This document shows, piece by piece, positions 34,231 through 46,240 of a DNA stretch of 64,000 nt. The notes under the pieces were generated by a model. That model was not told the DNA's origin. It worked only from the letters and a program-made list of their open reading frames with translations, and searched no databases. The position numbers and the translations under genes were made by a program. This DNA comes from Cyclaneusma minus (Eukaryota; Ascomycota; Leotiomycetes; Marthamycetales; Marthamycetaceae), in the NCBI GenBank assembly GCA_037179335.1, contig JAKZHN010000003.1, forward strand, positions 744,001-808,000. The letters run 5' to 3'. Numbering within the stretch: position 1 is the first letter of the stretch; each line of letters starts with the position of its first letter.

Positions 34231-35773
34231 ATATCACATACGTCTCGCCCGAATAAGCGAGGCACTTCTAGGCGAACAGCGGAGCTAGCGACGACGAACT
34301 TTGTTAAATTCTAGTAGCCGCTCCTTCTACCAGACGCACAACAGCCTGCCCGACGCAACAGCCTATTAATGAGGGTTCAGCCAATCAATATTGGTCTACG
34401 CGATCCTTGCTCAAGGTAGAATCCCGATTCCTTCCCCGCCATCCGCCTCCAAGGGAAAAATTAAAGAAGTTTCGACGTTTGGAACCATTGCGTGGGGCTC
34501 TTTACAATCAGTCAAATGTCCGGGCACGGAATCTCGATGGGTCACACTTCCTACGGACCGATATTCCCCTCGACAAGGAGGTGCTGTGCAGCAACATCGC
34601 GTTCACAGACGAGTTACAACCATTTAGGCGTTCATCAACAGCTCTACAAGCATCCAGCGTATGGTATTTGCTCTTTCGACGGCGTCCAGGTGTTTCAAGG
34701 CGCACTTACGGAATGATACCCGAGGGGTCTGTTCTCTTCTGAGGTTTCCAGGCTGCCGGTGGCGGGGCTCGCCCAACATGGACCGCTCCAAGCTCACCGA
34801 TTCGAAGAGCCGAGGCTCAACCAACAGCCGTCTCATGCCCAAGAAAGGCGCCGGCGACCTGCGCCAGTAACTGGGCTACAAGAAGCGTAAGGCTGGCGGC
34901 GTGCCGCCTGCCCCCTCGCGCCAAGAAGCCCAAGGACACCATCAAGAAGCCCGCCCTCGACAAGAGAGACTCGGAGATCGACCAGGCAAGCCAGAGGATT
35001 GACCAAGAGATTTGGATTACGCAGTTTGGTATTGCTCGTCACTGCGCCCGGGAGCATCTACGTAGAGGATGCGCGGTTGGACACCAGGAAGCGAAAGAAT
35101 GGGGGACTCTTTGGAAATGGATTGAGTATTAGGAGTTCCTCCTCCAGTAGAGTAGCTTGGGCAGCCTTCTCTGACGAGGGAAGCTCAGTGAGACTAGTAA
35201 GCTGCAACGTCACTTTGGCGTTGGACTAGGAGGAATTGAATGGTTGAGGAAGTGACTGAGACGAAGCGCAGATGAGTGTGCGGCTAGAGGGAGAGTCTTT
35301 GGATATGGCAGGCGGGAATGACTATGTCAAGCCGCCACTGCCTTGTGTTGCAATACCAGATCCGGGGACACCGAGGAAACGAGGAAACGAACCTGGCCGC
35401 ATGACTTCGAGGCCATACTCCAGGTGCAAACTTGGCAACCACACACCTCAAGGCCTTGCAGTGCGTGGCTTTTATCAGCCATCCCTCCTCTGGATGATTT
35501 GGCGGATGGGAAAGCGCTTCGCTACCCGCAAGAACTCGGATGCATTTTACGAGTTGGGTACTGGCAAAGCAGCGCAGAGGTACCCTCACCGAAGCCGAAG
35601 CTGACGAGCTGTCCGCCGACTGGCAAAGATATAGAGTGAAGAGCCTGGCTCTCGTGTTGGACCATTTGGCTTTGGAAATCAAGAGAGCTCGACGACAATT
35701 ACGCCTCCGCCTGTGCGACATCACTAACGGTATTCGAGCTATATACGCCCAAGCTCGCGATAATAGTGTTGCC

Positions 35774-35832
35774 TGCTTCACGGAAACCTCTACCAGAGCG
35801 TCCTACGCCACCCAAGTGGTCACTGCCTACAC
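35774..35832 (+). repeat. Fragment repeat 3, copy a
   Basis: CTGCTTCACGGAAACCTCTA and the following CCAGAGCGTCCT(A/C)CGCCACC are repeated at 40463-40520. Confidence 0.6.
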
Positions 35833-37726
35833 CCCCAAGACGAATACATCGATCCGAGTTGCCATGGGCTCCGTCGTGGACGTCTTTTGAAGCACTGAGC
35901 GTCTGGCCTTTGCCACATTCTCGACCTCGGAGGCTGAGCTTTCAGGTTTGCGTTTCGCATGGCAAAGTTTGCGTACTTTCTCCTGAGAACAACAGATCTA
36001 GTTCACGATCTAAGATGAAACCTTGAGATGGATTTCTGAGTACTCGAGCTGTCTTCCGTCAAGATCCAGCCCCACGCTTTGCTACCCGCAAGAACTCGAG
36101 TCGTTGTGGAACTTCCGCTACGGCTGCCGCTTCGACTGCCGCTTCAACTACTGTATGAACGACGTTGACAGGGCTAGCTGGAAAGCCAGCTCTGTCAAAG
36201 TACGCTGGATCTCAAAAGGCTCTGTCTGCGATGCGTCAACCCACATACCCGCATTAGCCGACCCCTATGATGTGCTACCTGAGTCCCGCACTCACCCAGT
36301 CACAAGGACATTGCCAGACAGAAAGGAAGTTGGCCATTAAGGAGCGGGATCGATTCGGCTACCGCTTTTGCTATGGCCGATCTGGCTACGGCTACGGATG
36401 AAAAGGGCAACGATGAGAATCTCAATCCGTCTGGTTAGGAGCTAGTAGGCACTGGCATTGCGCTTCCCTCGACCGTCAACCTTGAGCGCGTGGAGGCCGA
36501 ATGGATTGTGCTCGTTGGCAGAGTCCGTTGACTCAGTGGAGGCCGAAAGCCCTCGCCCGCGAGAGCTGGGTAGTTACTCGCAGCCCCAAGGACAAGGTCC
36601 ACTTCCGTCACCTGTCGACAGACAATAACCTCCACGCCAAGGGAGTCAGGGTAAGACTTCATCTACCTTGTTGAAGCGAGATCCAGTAGCTACCTTTGAT
36701 TTCAGGCGACAGGAGAAACTTACACCAGCGCCATTAATGTTCGAGACGCCTTACCCTACTACGCCGAATATCACATCCCTGACCGCCCGCCAAGATTAGC
36801 GGCAAACCGTTTCATACCTCGCTTGCCGTTTTTGGCTTAGTTTCAGCGCTAGCGTCCTCGCTTGCCGCTCTTGTGGAGCTGGAAGGTGCTTAAAAGAACT
36901 CAGATCTCGCGCCACCGTCGCCGTCCGCTTAACTACTTCGACGCGTTTAGTGAACTTTTGACCGTCCCGCTGTGGAGACTAGGATGATGAAGCTCCAAGC
37001 GAGAGTCCTCCCTCCACCTGCCATCAAGCATGCCAGAAACCAGGAGGCACGTCCCGACCAGCGAGCACGATGGGCATTGCAGACTTCCAGCTCTACAACC
37101 CTGCCACGATCCGATCATGGGCCATGCTGTATCTTCCTGGCGACCACCCCCTGATTTGAGCAGGTTCAAGGATTCCCGCTGCCATAACTGCGGATGCGGA
37201 TACGAACCTCCCTGGAATTCTTACGGATTAGTTCCTAACGAACAGTGAAATGTCGTCCTTTCTTCCGCAAGCTTGGAGCTGAAATGATTGCTTCAAAGAA
37301 GGTATGGCAGCAGCCGTCTCCAAAAGTGGTCACTAATGACTTGAGTTTGCAGCGCAAAACATTCTACCGTCAGACCTTGGTCGATGGCCACCAGAGCGAC
37401 TATGCCCAAGAGCAGAATTGTTCACGGAACTTTGAGATCATGGTAGCCGCCGAATTCGAACCGTGGCCCACTTCTCTACGACGCCTCTGCGATGGGTCTC
37501 CGTAAGCTGGGAATCAATATTCCGCGAGATCCTCCGCCTTCCCTGATCAATCAACCCGGACAGGAACTATAGCATCCAGAGATATCTTGACAACTCATGT
37601 GTTTCCTACGTCTATGAAAAAGGTTTTGGGACTGGGATCCGAGGTTCTTCGCTTTCTATTTTGCAACGTAGATCGGATCGAGTACGAACGTTGCTGTGAA
37701 GTCTACAAGGCCTTCGGCCACCTGCT

Positions 37727-37805
37727 ACGCCCTGGGCTTCCGCACGCGTCCAGGCAGCTACCGCGACTCCACGCTCGACCAGAGCCGCTGCCACTCCAAT
37801 GAACG
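37727..37805 (+). repeat. Fragment repeat 4, copy a
   Basis: The segment containing CACGCGTCCAGGCAGCTACC and CTCGACCAGAGCCGCTGCCA recurs at 38760-38845 with about 90% identity. One frame reads GSYRDSTLDQSRCHS in both copies, pointing to a once-coding exon. Confidence 0.65.
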
Positions 37806-38189
37806 CCGCTTCGCCCTGGTTTGTGCACTTGCATTCGTGGGCACACACGGCATATCCTAGGCCCCTTCACCGACCGGCTATTCAACAACGGCGGTCAAGC
37901 TGTCCACAGGGGGTGATATTAATGGGAATGAAGTGTTGCCCCCTGGCACAGGCGTCGCAGCTTGTTCTCATGTCAACCGGTCTTTTCTTCGACGATATAA
38001 CATATCTAGGCGCTGTGCACATCAATACTAGCTGAGACAAAGTAGAAAGGTATAAAAGCAAGCATTGCCTCTGCTGACCTTTTGTCTCCAAGCCTAGCTG
38101 TGCATTCTTCAATGTTGCAGAGGTCCCTGGCTTCTCCTAGCGGCTACTCTACTTGACGTTTCCGTCCAGATATCCAACCGGAGTCTGAT

Positions 38190-38436
38190 AGCCGGCCAAA
38201 TGAACTGGTGTACACAGACTATTGCTACGACTTGGCTGCAGACAGAATCGAACGCCGATGCCTTGTCCGTTTCTACAGCTCACAAAACGTCGGAGAGAAC
38301 ATCCCTGCACCATACAACCGAGATGGCACAGGCAATGCATTCTACATCACAACAAGAGTCGACAAGGATAAGCGGTTCGTGCCAATTGGAGAGAACGTCC
38401 CCTGGTCATTAATCCAAGGATTTGACCCCAAAAGCC
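38190..38436 (+). pseudogene. BAH-domain-like fragment, as in fungal DNA methyltransferase-type proteins
   Basis: One clean frame reads ELVYTDYCYDLAADRIERRC, LVRFYSSQNVGENIPAPYNR and DGTGNAFYITTR, ending ...IGENVPWSLIQGFDP. The order Y-x-DYCYD...RCxVRFY...IPxPYxRDGxGxxFYIT is what I recall of the BAH domain next to the catalytic part of fungal cytosine DNA methyltransferases. It is an analogy from memory and was not searched. No methyltransferase motifs follow; the frame breaks and unrelated fragments begin. Confidence 0.4.
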
Positions 38437-38754
38437 GAGCCACCCAAAAGGAAGCTCCTTTCTCTTCCGAGTGCTCCGACGATTCAACGACAAAGTCGAT
38501 CCCACGAGCGCAAGCCGTTTCTCTGTGAAGCTTTGGTACAGAATCGCTACAATGGTACGCAATTTGCAGGGGCGAATCGAGTCTCAGAACTCACATCAAC
38601 AATGGAACCATGCTTGCTATCGACTAGTAGCAATGCCGTATCTATCCTATCGGAATATCTCGCAGTTAGTGGAATGTGTGGAAGAACTCCTGGCACTCGA
38701 GAAGAAGCTACGATGCCTTTCCTAGGCAAGAAGGCAGGCACTGCAACCCCTTCC

Positions 38755-38850
38755 GCTACGCCCAGGGCTTCGACACGCGTCCAGGCAGCTACCGCGACTC
38801 TACGCTCGACCAGAGCCGCTGCCACTCCGATGAAGGCCGCTACGCCCTGC
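38755..38850 (+). repeat. Fragment repeat 4, copy b
   Basis: Second copy of the 37727 segment, here followed by a frame reading ALLLTLAPEWVAQKG. Confidence 0.65.
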
Positions 38851-39439
38851 TCCTGACACTGGCGCCAGAATGGGTTGCGCAAAAAGGAATGGCTTGTCCC
38901 TGGCTTTGGTGAGGAGCAGGTCAAGAAAGGGCTCAGCAATGCTCAAATACGAGCTTGCGTCAGACAATGTGAGCTTGCCGAGTCGCTTCGCAAAGCGTTT
39001 AAACAGAGAGTCGACACCGAGAAGCATTCGTTCTTTCCGACTGATCGGTATGCATATCTTTCGCCTCTCAAGCCTCACCCTCCCCAAATTTACTATTCCA
39101 AATTTCACATGCTAACATCCTCACCAGCCTGAACGACTAGTCGAAATATCGAAAGAGAAAGGTCACACTCCTGGCGTTTTGCAAGCTCTGCAGTCTGCAC
39201 CAATGTCGATCTGGCATACACTGCATTCTGGGCTTCAGACATGGATCTGATCAGCATTTGTGCTACGTTTTGCAGCACAAATGGCAACAACCTTGAAGCT
39301 TCCGTCTGGCGGGTGGCAACCGTGGATGGTGGCGTCAGAAAGCAGCTTGAAGCTGATTCACGAACGGTTGGATCGAAAAGACGAGGGCAGGCAGCGCTCA
39401 TGGATAGATGGGATGGGTATGCTTCGGCCGCGCCGGCGA

Positions 39440-39532
39440 CGCCTGGGCAACCTAAGACGTTCCCTCGATGCATGCTCCAATGAGCTGGAAATCAACTTCA
39501 CGGTGAAACATTTGAAGCCCTCAGAAGCTCCG
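39440..39532 (+). repeat. Fragment repeat 5, copy a
   Basis: About 90 bp including CCTGGGCAACC, GATGCATGCTCCAA, GGTGAAACA(T/C)TTGAAG and CCCTCAGAAGCT match 39870-39965. Upstream, AGCACAAATGGCAACAACCT at 39278 matches 39843, so the copied block is larger but rearranged. Confidence 0.65.
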
Positions 39533-39839
39533 AGATACAGTGAACCCCGGCTTCCTGGAGGCAAAAAGCCTGTATTCCAGCATGGCACAGTAGCCCCTCT
39601 CTGACTCCAATTTCTTTGCCCCAGCATTCCAAACCGGTGGACTAACGCTTGCCTGGTAGTAACGGTGAATCCAACAGTGCTACTGGCGACCTATAAGACA
39701 TCGAAATAACCGATAATGTCGATAAGACAAAGCATCAAAGACGTCAAAAAGCACAGAAGCGTGCGAGGCAAGCCAGACAGGCTGGACTGAGCGAGGCCGA
39801 TGCGGACATTCTGGGCGACATTGAGAGCACCCTAAAAAT

Positions 39840-39965
39840 TCGCAGCACAAATGGCAACAACCTTGAAGGATTCTTCCTGGGCAACCCAGACGCCCCTTGA
39901 TGCATGCTCCAAGGTCCTGGGAATTTACTTCGTGGTGAAACACTTGAAGCCCTCAGAAGCTTCGA
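39840..39965 (+). repeat. Fragment repeat 5, copy b
   Basis: Second copy of the 39278/39440 block; here the two parts lie side by side, whereas in copy a they are about 150 bp apart. Confidence 0.65.
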
Positions 39966-40462
39966 AAGAATCGCAAACCCAGGTCGCCTCTATGCCCCCG
40001 AAGACGTACCGATTCGACCCTCTTCCAGCTCAAACACCCAAGCCCGTCACTGTGCCGCCTCACCACACCACGAATGCCGAGCTCCTCGAACTGCATTTAG
40101 CGACGATGCGTCAAATATACTCGAAGATCCACGTGTGCCACTCGACACTTCGAACAAGTCAGCTTCGCCCGATCAGATCCTTGCGGGATCCATCAAGGCC
40201 AACACTCCCTCGAGCCAGGCCTTTGACCGGTGCCAAATGCGTGCCAAACTCTTCCACGTTCCAAGCGAGTGGAATGGAGAGGTGGTTGTAGACGTCATTT
40301 GGCAACCGACCGAGGTTGGAGACTTGGTTCAGAATTCCGCGTCAAACACCGTAATCTCCTCTTTTCTTGCCGCCCCGATTGAAAACATTGCAGCGCACTC
40401 TACCATCAATTACTCGCGCGATTCATCGAGCCCAACACACGCTCCAATGACGCCCACGTCTG

Positions 40463-40520
40463 CTTCACGGAAACCTCTACCAGAGCGTCCTCCGCCACCA
40501 AAATGGTCACTGCCCCTCCG
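40463..40520 (+). repeat. Fragment repeat 3, copy b
   Basis: Matches 35774-35832 (CTGCTTCACGGAAACCTCTA). Confidence 0.6.
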
Positions 40521-41335
40521 CCGCCAGGGAAACCTCTCTACGGTTTCGATAACGACTGTCTCTCGTTGTAAAGCGACAAGTGATGTCTCAGCAACCCTAC
40601 CTTCCATACCGACGCCAACGAGTTTCTTTAGTAGTGGAGATGGCGTTCCATAGAGGATGATGATATGAGACTTGGAGTAGAATAGAATAGCTAATAACTT
40701 TGATCCTCTACTTCCGTGACGTGAAAGCCGAATATGCTTGCGACTTTTGTGACCTCGCAATTACTTGCTATCCCGAGCATATATAATTCGTGTAAAACAG
40801 GAGTCAGGACAAATATTTGTACAATGCGAAGCTTCAGGAGTTGCCCACCTTATGAGTATGAGATGTATGTGGGAAAAGAGAGGATGACCTGAATGTAGTT
40901 TTGAAAACATCTGTCTCCACAACTGCAAGTGAACGGGCATGTCTCCGTAGACACTGGCTCCACCCCTTTGGCGGCCTCGGGGTGCGAGCATTCTGGGAAG
41001 TTGAGGAAGCTCTGCCCTCTTAGAAACTTTGACCAAGCATCACTCCACACCCCAAGGAGCTGCTTTCATGGCATTCTGGCAGAAATCAGACTCGATTTGT
41101 GCATATCGCACCCCTAAACCCTCTCTTCTCAAATTGTTTCTCGTGCAAGCATGTGATATCCGGAGATCCCGAGGAAGAAACGTAAGCCCACGGTTACCAA
41201 CCTTATTTAAGGGCAACACCAGCCCCTCCCCTCCCGTTCCAGGTCCTTCATCGCGCATCACCACAAAGACGAAACTATTACCAGATTCAATATTTCAAGA
41301 CTTCAAAAATACTGCTTCGCCCCGCCAGAGCAGCA

Positions 41336-41968
41336 ATGGCCTCTCCTCAAACATCCCAGCAACTGCAAAAACAGGACATCCCTGAGCCCTGCGAACATAT
41401 CCTGGACCTTCACCACGACGTCCGCCGTATGATATGGAAGATACTTCTTCAGTCAAGCGTCGTGCCATACTGCTGCAGTGACGAGAGCCTCGCTTTCCAC
41501 AAGAAAAAGAACAAGCGAAAGCGTGAGGCTTCATTGGCGATCTTCCGCGTTTGCCGTCAGATTCGCCAAGATATCGGAACATCCTGGATTGAGTGGGTGT
41601 TGTTCTATTTTCCCAGCCCCAAGATACTGCTGGATACTTTATCTCAAATACCGAGTCCAGTTCTTTCACAGATAGTCTGCGTGAGTAGGCCCCCGTGGCA
41701 GGGGTTGGCTGACGAAAATAACCAGCGAGCCTGGGCCTCAGGTGACAACGCTATAAGGCTGGCAGACGCCCTCAGGCCCCTTCGAGGTCTCCAACTCGAG
41801 CAGCTTTTCGTGGAAGGAAGTAAATTCGCAGACTTGAATCATAGTTGTATCGACGACTTGATTCGTTATGCTAATGGATGGAGAGAGTTCCGCTTGTTTA
41901 CCCAAAATCGACAAGTCCACCTCAAGAGATCCGACGTCAGACATGCCATGCCGAATGGGTATCGTTAG
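41336..41968 (+). CDS. F-box/2EXR-like fungal protein, 210 residues
   Basis: An intact single-exon ORF with a TTTAAG promoter-like run near 41206 upstream. Residues 20-40 read LDLHHDVRRMIWKILLQSSV, which fits the LPxExRxxIWxxxL core of the 2EXR/F-box-like proteins greatly expanded in filamentous fungi. It continues with ASLAIFRVCRQIRQDIG, the second usual conserved part (LLxxCRxxRxE). The rest is leucine-rich with regular spacing. Function is unknown; partners may be substrate-recognition or DNA-associated. It is the only convincing full gene in the 32.6-47.5 kb stretch. Confidence 0.65.
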   Translation: MASPQTSQQLQKQDIPEPCEHILDLHHDVRRMIWKILLQSSVVPYCCSDESLAFHKKKNKRKREASLAIFRVCRQIRQDIGTSWIEWVLFYFPSPKILLDTLSQIPSPVLSQIVCVSRPPWQGLADENNQRAWASGDNAIRLADALRPLRGLQLEQLFVEGSKFADLNHSCIDDLIRYANGWREFRLFTQNRQVHLKRSDVRHAMPNGYR

Positions 41969-44372
41969 AATAGAGCCTTGTTAGAGCGTGATGGAACAGA
42001 CTCTGGATCCTCTGTGACGATGTATCAAGTGAATCGCGGCGGTACGGAAGAGTCGAAATGCCGCCCGATGCACCTCCCTACACCTTCAAGTTATCTTGGC
42101 CCTGGAACTCTCAGATCGTCGAGCAGGCTATCCCTCCAGCAGAAGGTAATCAAAGGACATTGTGGTCCAGAGGCTTGATGATTGTTGTAAAGAGGGGACC
42201 AGCAATCAACATCGTGGAAGAGAGTTGAGATGCCCGCAGTAAGTCACGAGCTGCTGGTGTGAGGCGCTGTTTTTGCTGATCTTCCGTAGAACCATTCGGC
42301 GAGAGCATAGGGTGGCTCCACCAGCATAGAAGGAGCTCGGCTGCGAACTGAATGGGTCGATGGGCCACTGGCGGTCGCCAAGGAGCTTCCTCTCTTGCCC
42401 TAACCTGCACAAAACCACAAACGCTGCAAAGTGACCACCCGGAGGACGGATCCAAAGACGCCATATCTTTCGAATGCTCCAACAGTTGTAGCCCAACGAG
42501 TCTCCAGTACCCAAGAGATCCTCACTAGCGACGCGGTATGAGGGTTTGCCAGGCTTTGAAGAACACCGAGGTGGCCAAAGAGTCTGAAGAGCCCTTTCAG
42601 AACCGCGGTTTCAATTGTGTCGACGCGCTAGGCAGGAGTTGAAGAAGAGCCTGTTCAGAAGATGTCCATCCGGTTACCGAGTACCTTCCGGGTCAATGAC
42701 GAGGCAAAGAGAAGGTAATGTCGTCAAATCGGCCCCAGCTTGTCATTGCGACTAACATCCTCACAGGCGTCTCCCGCGCACGAAATCCGAATCCTGCTCA
42801 CCACCGGTGGGAGGTTAGGCGTGCCGATCCTGAGAACGTCACAATCACTGCGATCTACGATCCGCAAACCACAAGTCCGCCTCAACCCAGCGCGAAGGAC
42901 AGTTCCACAGTGCCCTCGCGACGACAGGGCAAAGAGAGGTTGACATCTCTGAAGAAAAGCAAACATGAGCAAACGATGACCATGAAGATCGCGAGTTCGT
43001 ATGCGCCGAAGGAACAGCCAGACACCAAGATGGTGACCTGCGAGAAGTTGAACGAACACTACTGCGGTATAGCAAATGGAGTTTTCCCCTGGCAAGAGCT
43101 GTGGCTTCGCCCAATCCGTTCAACGCCGTGCTGCATGCGGAGATCGACATCAATCATGGTACAATCCACTCAACAATGGAACCATCCGGGGTGCAAGTCA
43201 CCCAGCATGATGTCTTTCTTCGGAAACTTCGACAGCATCCTCGCTTCCCATGGAGGATGCTGCCAAGGACGAGGACGGCCGACTGTACGACCAAGGCAAC
43301 GTCTTGAAGTCTCGTTACCCCTACCGCAACCACACTGACCGCATTGTTGACGAGGCCAAGTTCCTGGGTGACCGGTTCGACAAGGACCCCCAGAACCGAC
43401 GATTCGCCGAGGTCCTGAACGAGCCTCTGCTCATGCAGGCAAGAAGAAACGGATGCCAGGGCGGCTGTGATTACGGAAGCCCCGACGCAGTATGGCTGAA
43501 GCTGAGAGTTGAGGTGAGCCTGTCATCCAAACTCGATTGGAATACAGTCCAAGAATTTGAAGCTGACTTTCTTCCTCCATAGTCTCTCCACAAAAGACCG
43601 GAAATGCTGAGCTGAGGAAAAAGCTTGAGTCTCTGGCCAGTCAAGCTGCAGAACCTGAGAGCTCCGAGCTCAAATCTCCATTGGTCCGGTGCTGTGGATC
43701 AAAAGGTAGAGGTAGCCTCAGAGTCTGTATAGAAAACTTGTGTTTGCTTGTAGATCTCGTCATCCCCGCTGTCCGCTGTATGGTGAACTGTGATCTCAAT
43801 ATATCAAATTATGAAGCTGTAGCGTAAACTAGAAAAGTGATGCGGTGATCCAGGAGTACGTGCTCCTCGGGAGCATAAGGTTCTGGAACATCAGGGTGCT
43901 GTTGACAGGGCTGACGCAAGTCAACTGTCTGTCCGTTGATTCCCCTGATATCTCTGGATTCACCGTCAATATGACGAACGGCAACCCCTTGCTCGTGATG
44001 TGCTTCAAGGAGGTAAAAAGTGCCATAGAGATGGTCTTTCCTCGAGCCTGGGTTCTTCATAATAAGAGAGAGCGTGGGCACTCGCTCGCCAAACGTTTCT
44101 TGCTGCCCGGACTGTTCGCCGGTTCCGTTGATTGCTCGCAGCTGGTGTGTTTCCCGGGCAGCATTCTTCTTTGACGCGGAGAAGTGAAGCAAACCGCTTG
44201 GAGTCCGATTCACGGAGTGAACGTCCACAGCGCCAAACTCGCGCCGCTGCCACCTGTAACTTCATCTGCTCCACCTTCATTCCCTCTTTCTGATTCACAC
44301 AATAATCGACATCTGTTTCAAGACATCACTTCTGTAAACAAGTAGACAGCCACTACTGTCCTTCACTCCAAG
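41969..44372. other. Further fragment-rich stretch
   Basis: ORFs at 42718-43338 (206 codons) and 43250-43582 (a frame reading RLYDQGNVLKSRYPYRNHTD and FLGDRFDKDPQNRRFAEVLN) look once-coding but overlap in different frames without a full gene. CAACAATGGAACCAT at 43169 recurs at 38598, linking this to the fragment family of the previous region. Confidence 0.4.
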
Positions 44373-44627
44373 ATGGCAGTTCAACCTGTGGACACGAACA
44401 TCCTCTTCGACGTCGTCGACGACCTGCCCTTCGATGATCGGGTAACCTGGTACCTGCTCTTCTCCTACCTCTTCGTCAACGCCCACAAAAACGACGACTG
44501 GAGACCCTTGATTCTGCTCTGCAGTTATCTCTTCTTGTGCTGCTTCTTCCAACTCTGTCTTCTCCCCTTGCGACTCCCTGAGATCATCTGGCACTACATC
44601 CGTCTTCCACGCGCCAACGCCCCGTGA
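44373..44627 (+). CDS. Small unknown protein with a hydrophobic helix
   Basis: 84 residues, with C-rich third positions as in the real genes here. The N-terminal half is acidic (DTNILFDVVDDLPFDDR), then hydrophobic stretches TWYLLFSYLFV and LILLCSYLFLCCFFQLCLLP that could span a membrane once or twice, and a basic tail. It may be a small membrane protein or the first exon of a larger, broken gene. I know no family for it. Confidence 0.4.
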   Translation: MAVQPVDTNILFDVVDDLPFDDRVTWYLLFSYLFVNAHKNDDWRPLILLCSYLFLCCFFQLCLLPLRLPEIIWHYIRLPRANAP

Positions 44628-46239
44628 CGGGATTCAGAGCAAACAATCTGATCCAGGTATGTCAGCCGTCTGCTTCACAACCCCCAAGGACAACTTGAAT
44701 AGCTTGAGCTGACTGCGCAGACGACAACGCGAATACCAACTTCTCCAGCTCACCCTCTTCCACCTTGGCATCCATACAGGCAGTACCTCGACCACGAATG
44801 CCTTCATCTCCAGGATATCGCTGCAAATCTCCTCTGACCCTTCTCCTCATCGGTCTCAAGAACACCCAGAAGCTCGAGGCGCTCTCAATCTCATGTATCT
44901 TCGAGGAGCAGTTGGCTGGCGAGTGGAAGTACCATGACAATGTCGAAGAGACCGTACAAGACCACTAGAGAATGGCCACCTCTGCAGTAAGTCGATCATC
45001 CTCCAACCGGATGGCATAGAAGTTGGGGCTGACTTCCACAGATCTAGCACTGGCTTCCCCCAAGGACTCTCCCGAGCGACTTCCTCTTCCCCGAGCCACA
45101 CAAAGAATACCCCAGCCACCGGCAAACCTCCCTCCTCAGCGAAATGATTCCTCCTAGCATCACGAAAACCATACCATGGGCACGCGGCATCCCCTAGCTC
45201 CACCGAACAACAAATGCAACCGCTCAGTCGGCATGGGTATCTTTCGTTCAGCAGAACATGCTGCTTCTGTTCCGCGGCTTGCCTACGCCCAGCCAAAGAC
45301 CAAGCTGCCGGCCGACCACATCAAGAAGAAGCAAGCGTGTTGGGATTCTCTGGCCAAGGTTTCCCTCACCGACGCCGAGACATTTGAGCTGGCGACGGGG
45401 GTGGGCATGACGGCTTTGCAAGTCGGCAAGAAAGCCCACGACAAAGACATTGTCTTTCCTCTCTGGCTCCCTCCTCTCCACCCACCGAAGACCACATCAC
45501 ACACACCTTTGATCTCTCAACTCCTAGGCTTCCACGTATTCTTGGTGGATTCGAGGCGCCATCGAGCACGCCCTCAACGGTCGCGAACGGCCGCAATGCC
45601 AATCACAGCTGGTACCGCAACGCCAACCCCAACAAGCTGGCCTTCGAGTTCGTTCAAGAGATGGAAACGGCTGTTGGTTGTTCCCCGTCGCGGTGAAGGT
45701 ATGTGTTTCGAAATCCCAATTTCTTGCTGCAGTAGATGCTGAATTGCGATGCTAGATGGCCTATGGCACTTTTCCAAGATTGCAGAAAAGCAGTCCAGAC
45801 CGAATGATGCACCGTGGATACCAAGGACTACTACTGTCCTTGGAGCGATCGCGATACATGATCGCCCCCTGGTCTTGGGTGATGCGCGGTAGCGATGGTA
45901 AGCTTTCGAAGCCAGGCACTCCAAGAAGTTGCGCGAGAAGAAGGAACTGCAGAAGGAGAAGAGGACGCTACAGAAGGAGAAGAAGAAGAAGCTTCAGGTA
46001 ACCTCAGGTGGCGAGACAGGCTCCAAGGATCACGCCGAGGAGGATGACGCGGATGAAGAGCGGTAGCGATGGTAATGCGATCAAGCGTCATCCCATCGTC
46101 TTGAATCCAGCTCGGCATTTCAGAAACACCGCCTCCAATGACATGATCGTCAGCCAGAATTTCCGTCTGGATATGCAGTCCATGAAGGTATGTCTGCCAT
46201 TTCCGAAACGCTCGAATCTTGCTAATCGAAAACGACGTA
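44628..46239. other. Fragment-rich stretch before the SNF2-like remnant
   Basis: Contains a clear intron at about 46188-46240 (GTATGTCTG donor, GCTAATCG branch, ACGTAG acceptor) with a coding-like exon before it (RHPIVLNPARHFRNTASNDM). An ORF at 45176-45742 includes DSLAKVSLTDAETFELATGV. No intact gene can be drawn. Confidence 0.4.
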
Positions 46240-46240
46240 G

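Larger units (their letters stand above)
32410..41335. other. Graveyard of broken and duplicated exon fragments
   Basis: Coding-like stretches of 50-300 bases change frame every few tens of codons and are cut by stops, so no full gene can be drawn. Fragments are repeated within the region (see repeat entries). Examples: a lone signal-peptide-like start at 32967 (MIPTTKYLLGLAYTLAAC); an exon pair around an intron with GTAAGAC at 36652 and TTTCAG before 36707; a basic fragment near 34780 (MDRSKLTDSKSRGSTNSRLM). Base composition is like normal genes here, so this is not the C-to-T decay of heavy RIP; indels and rearrangements dominate. Confidence 0.55.
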
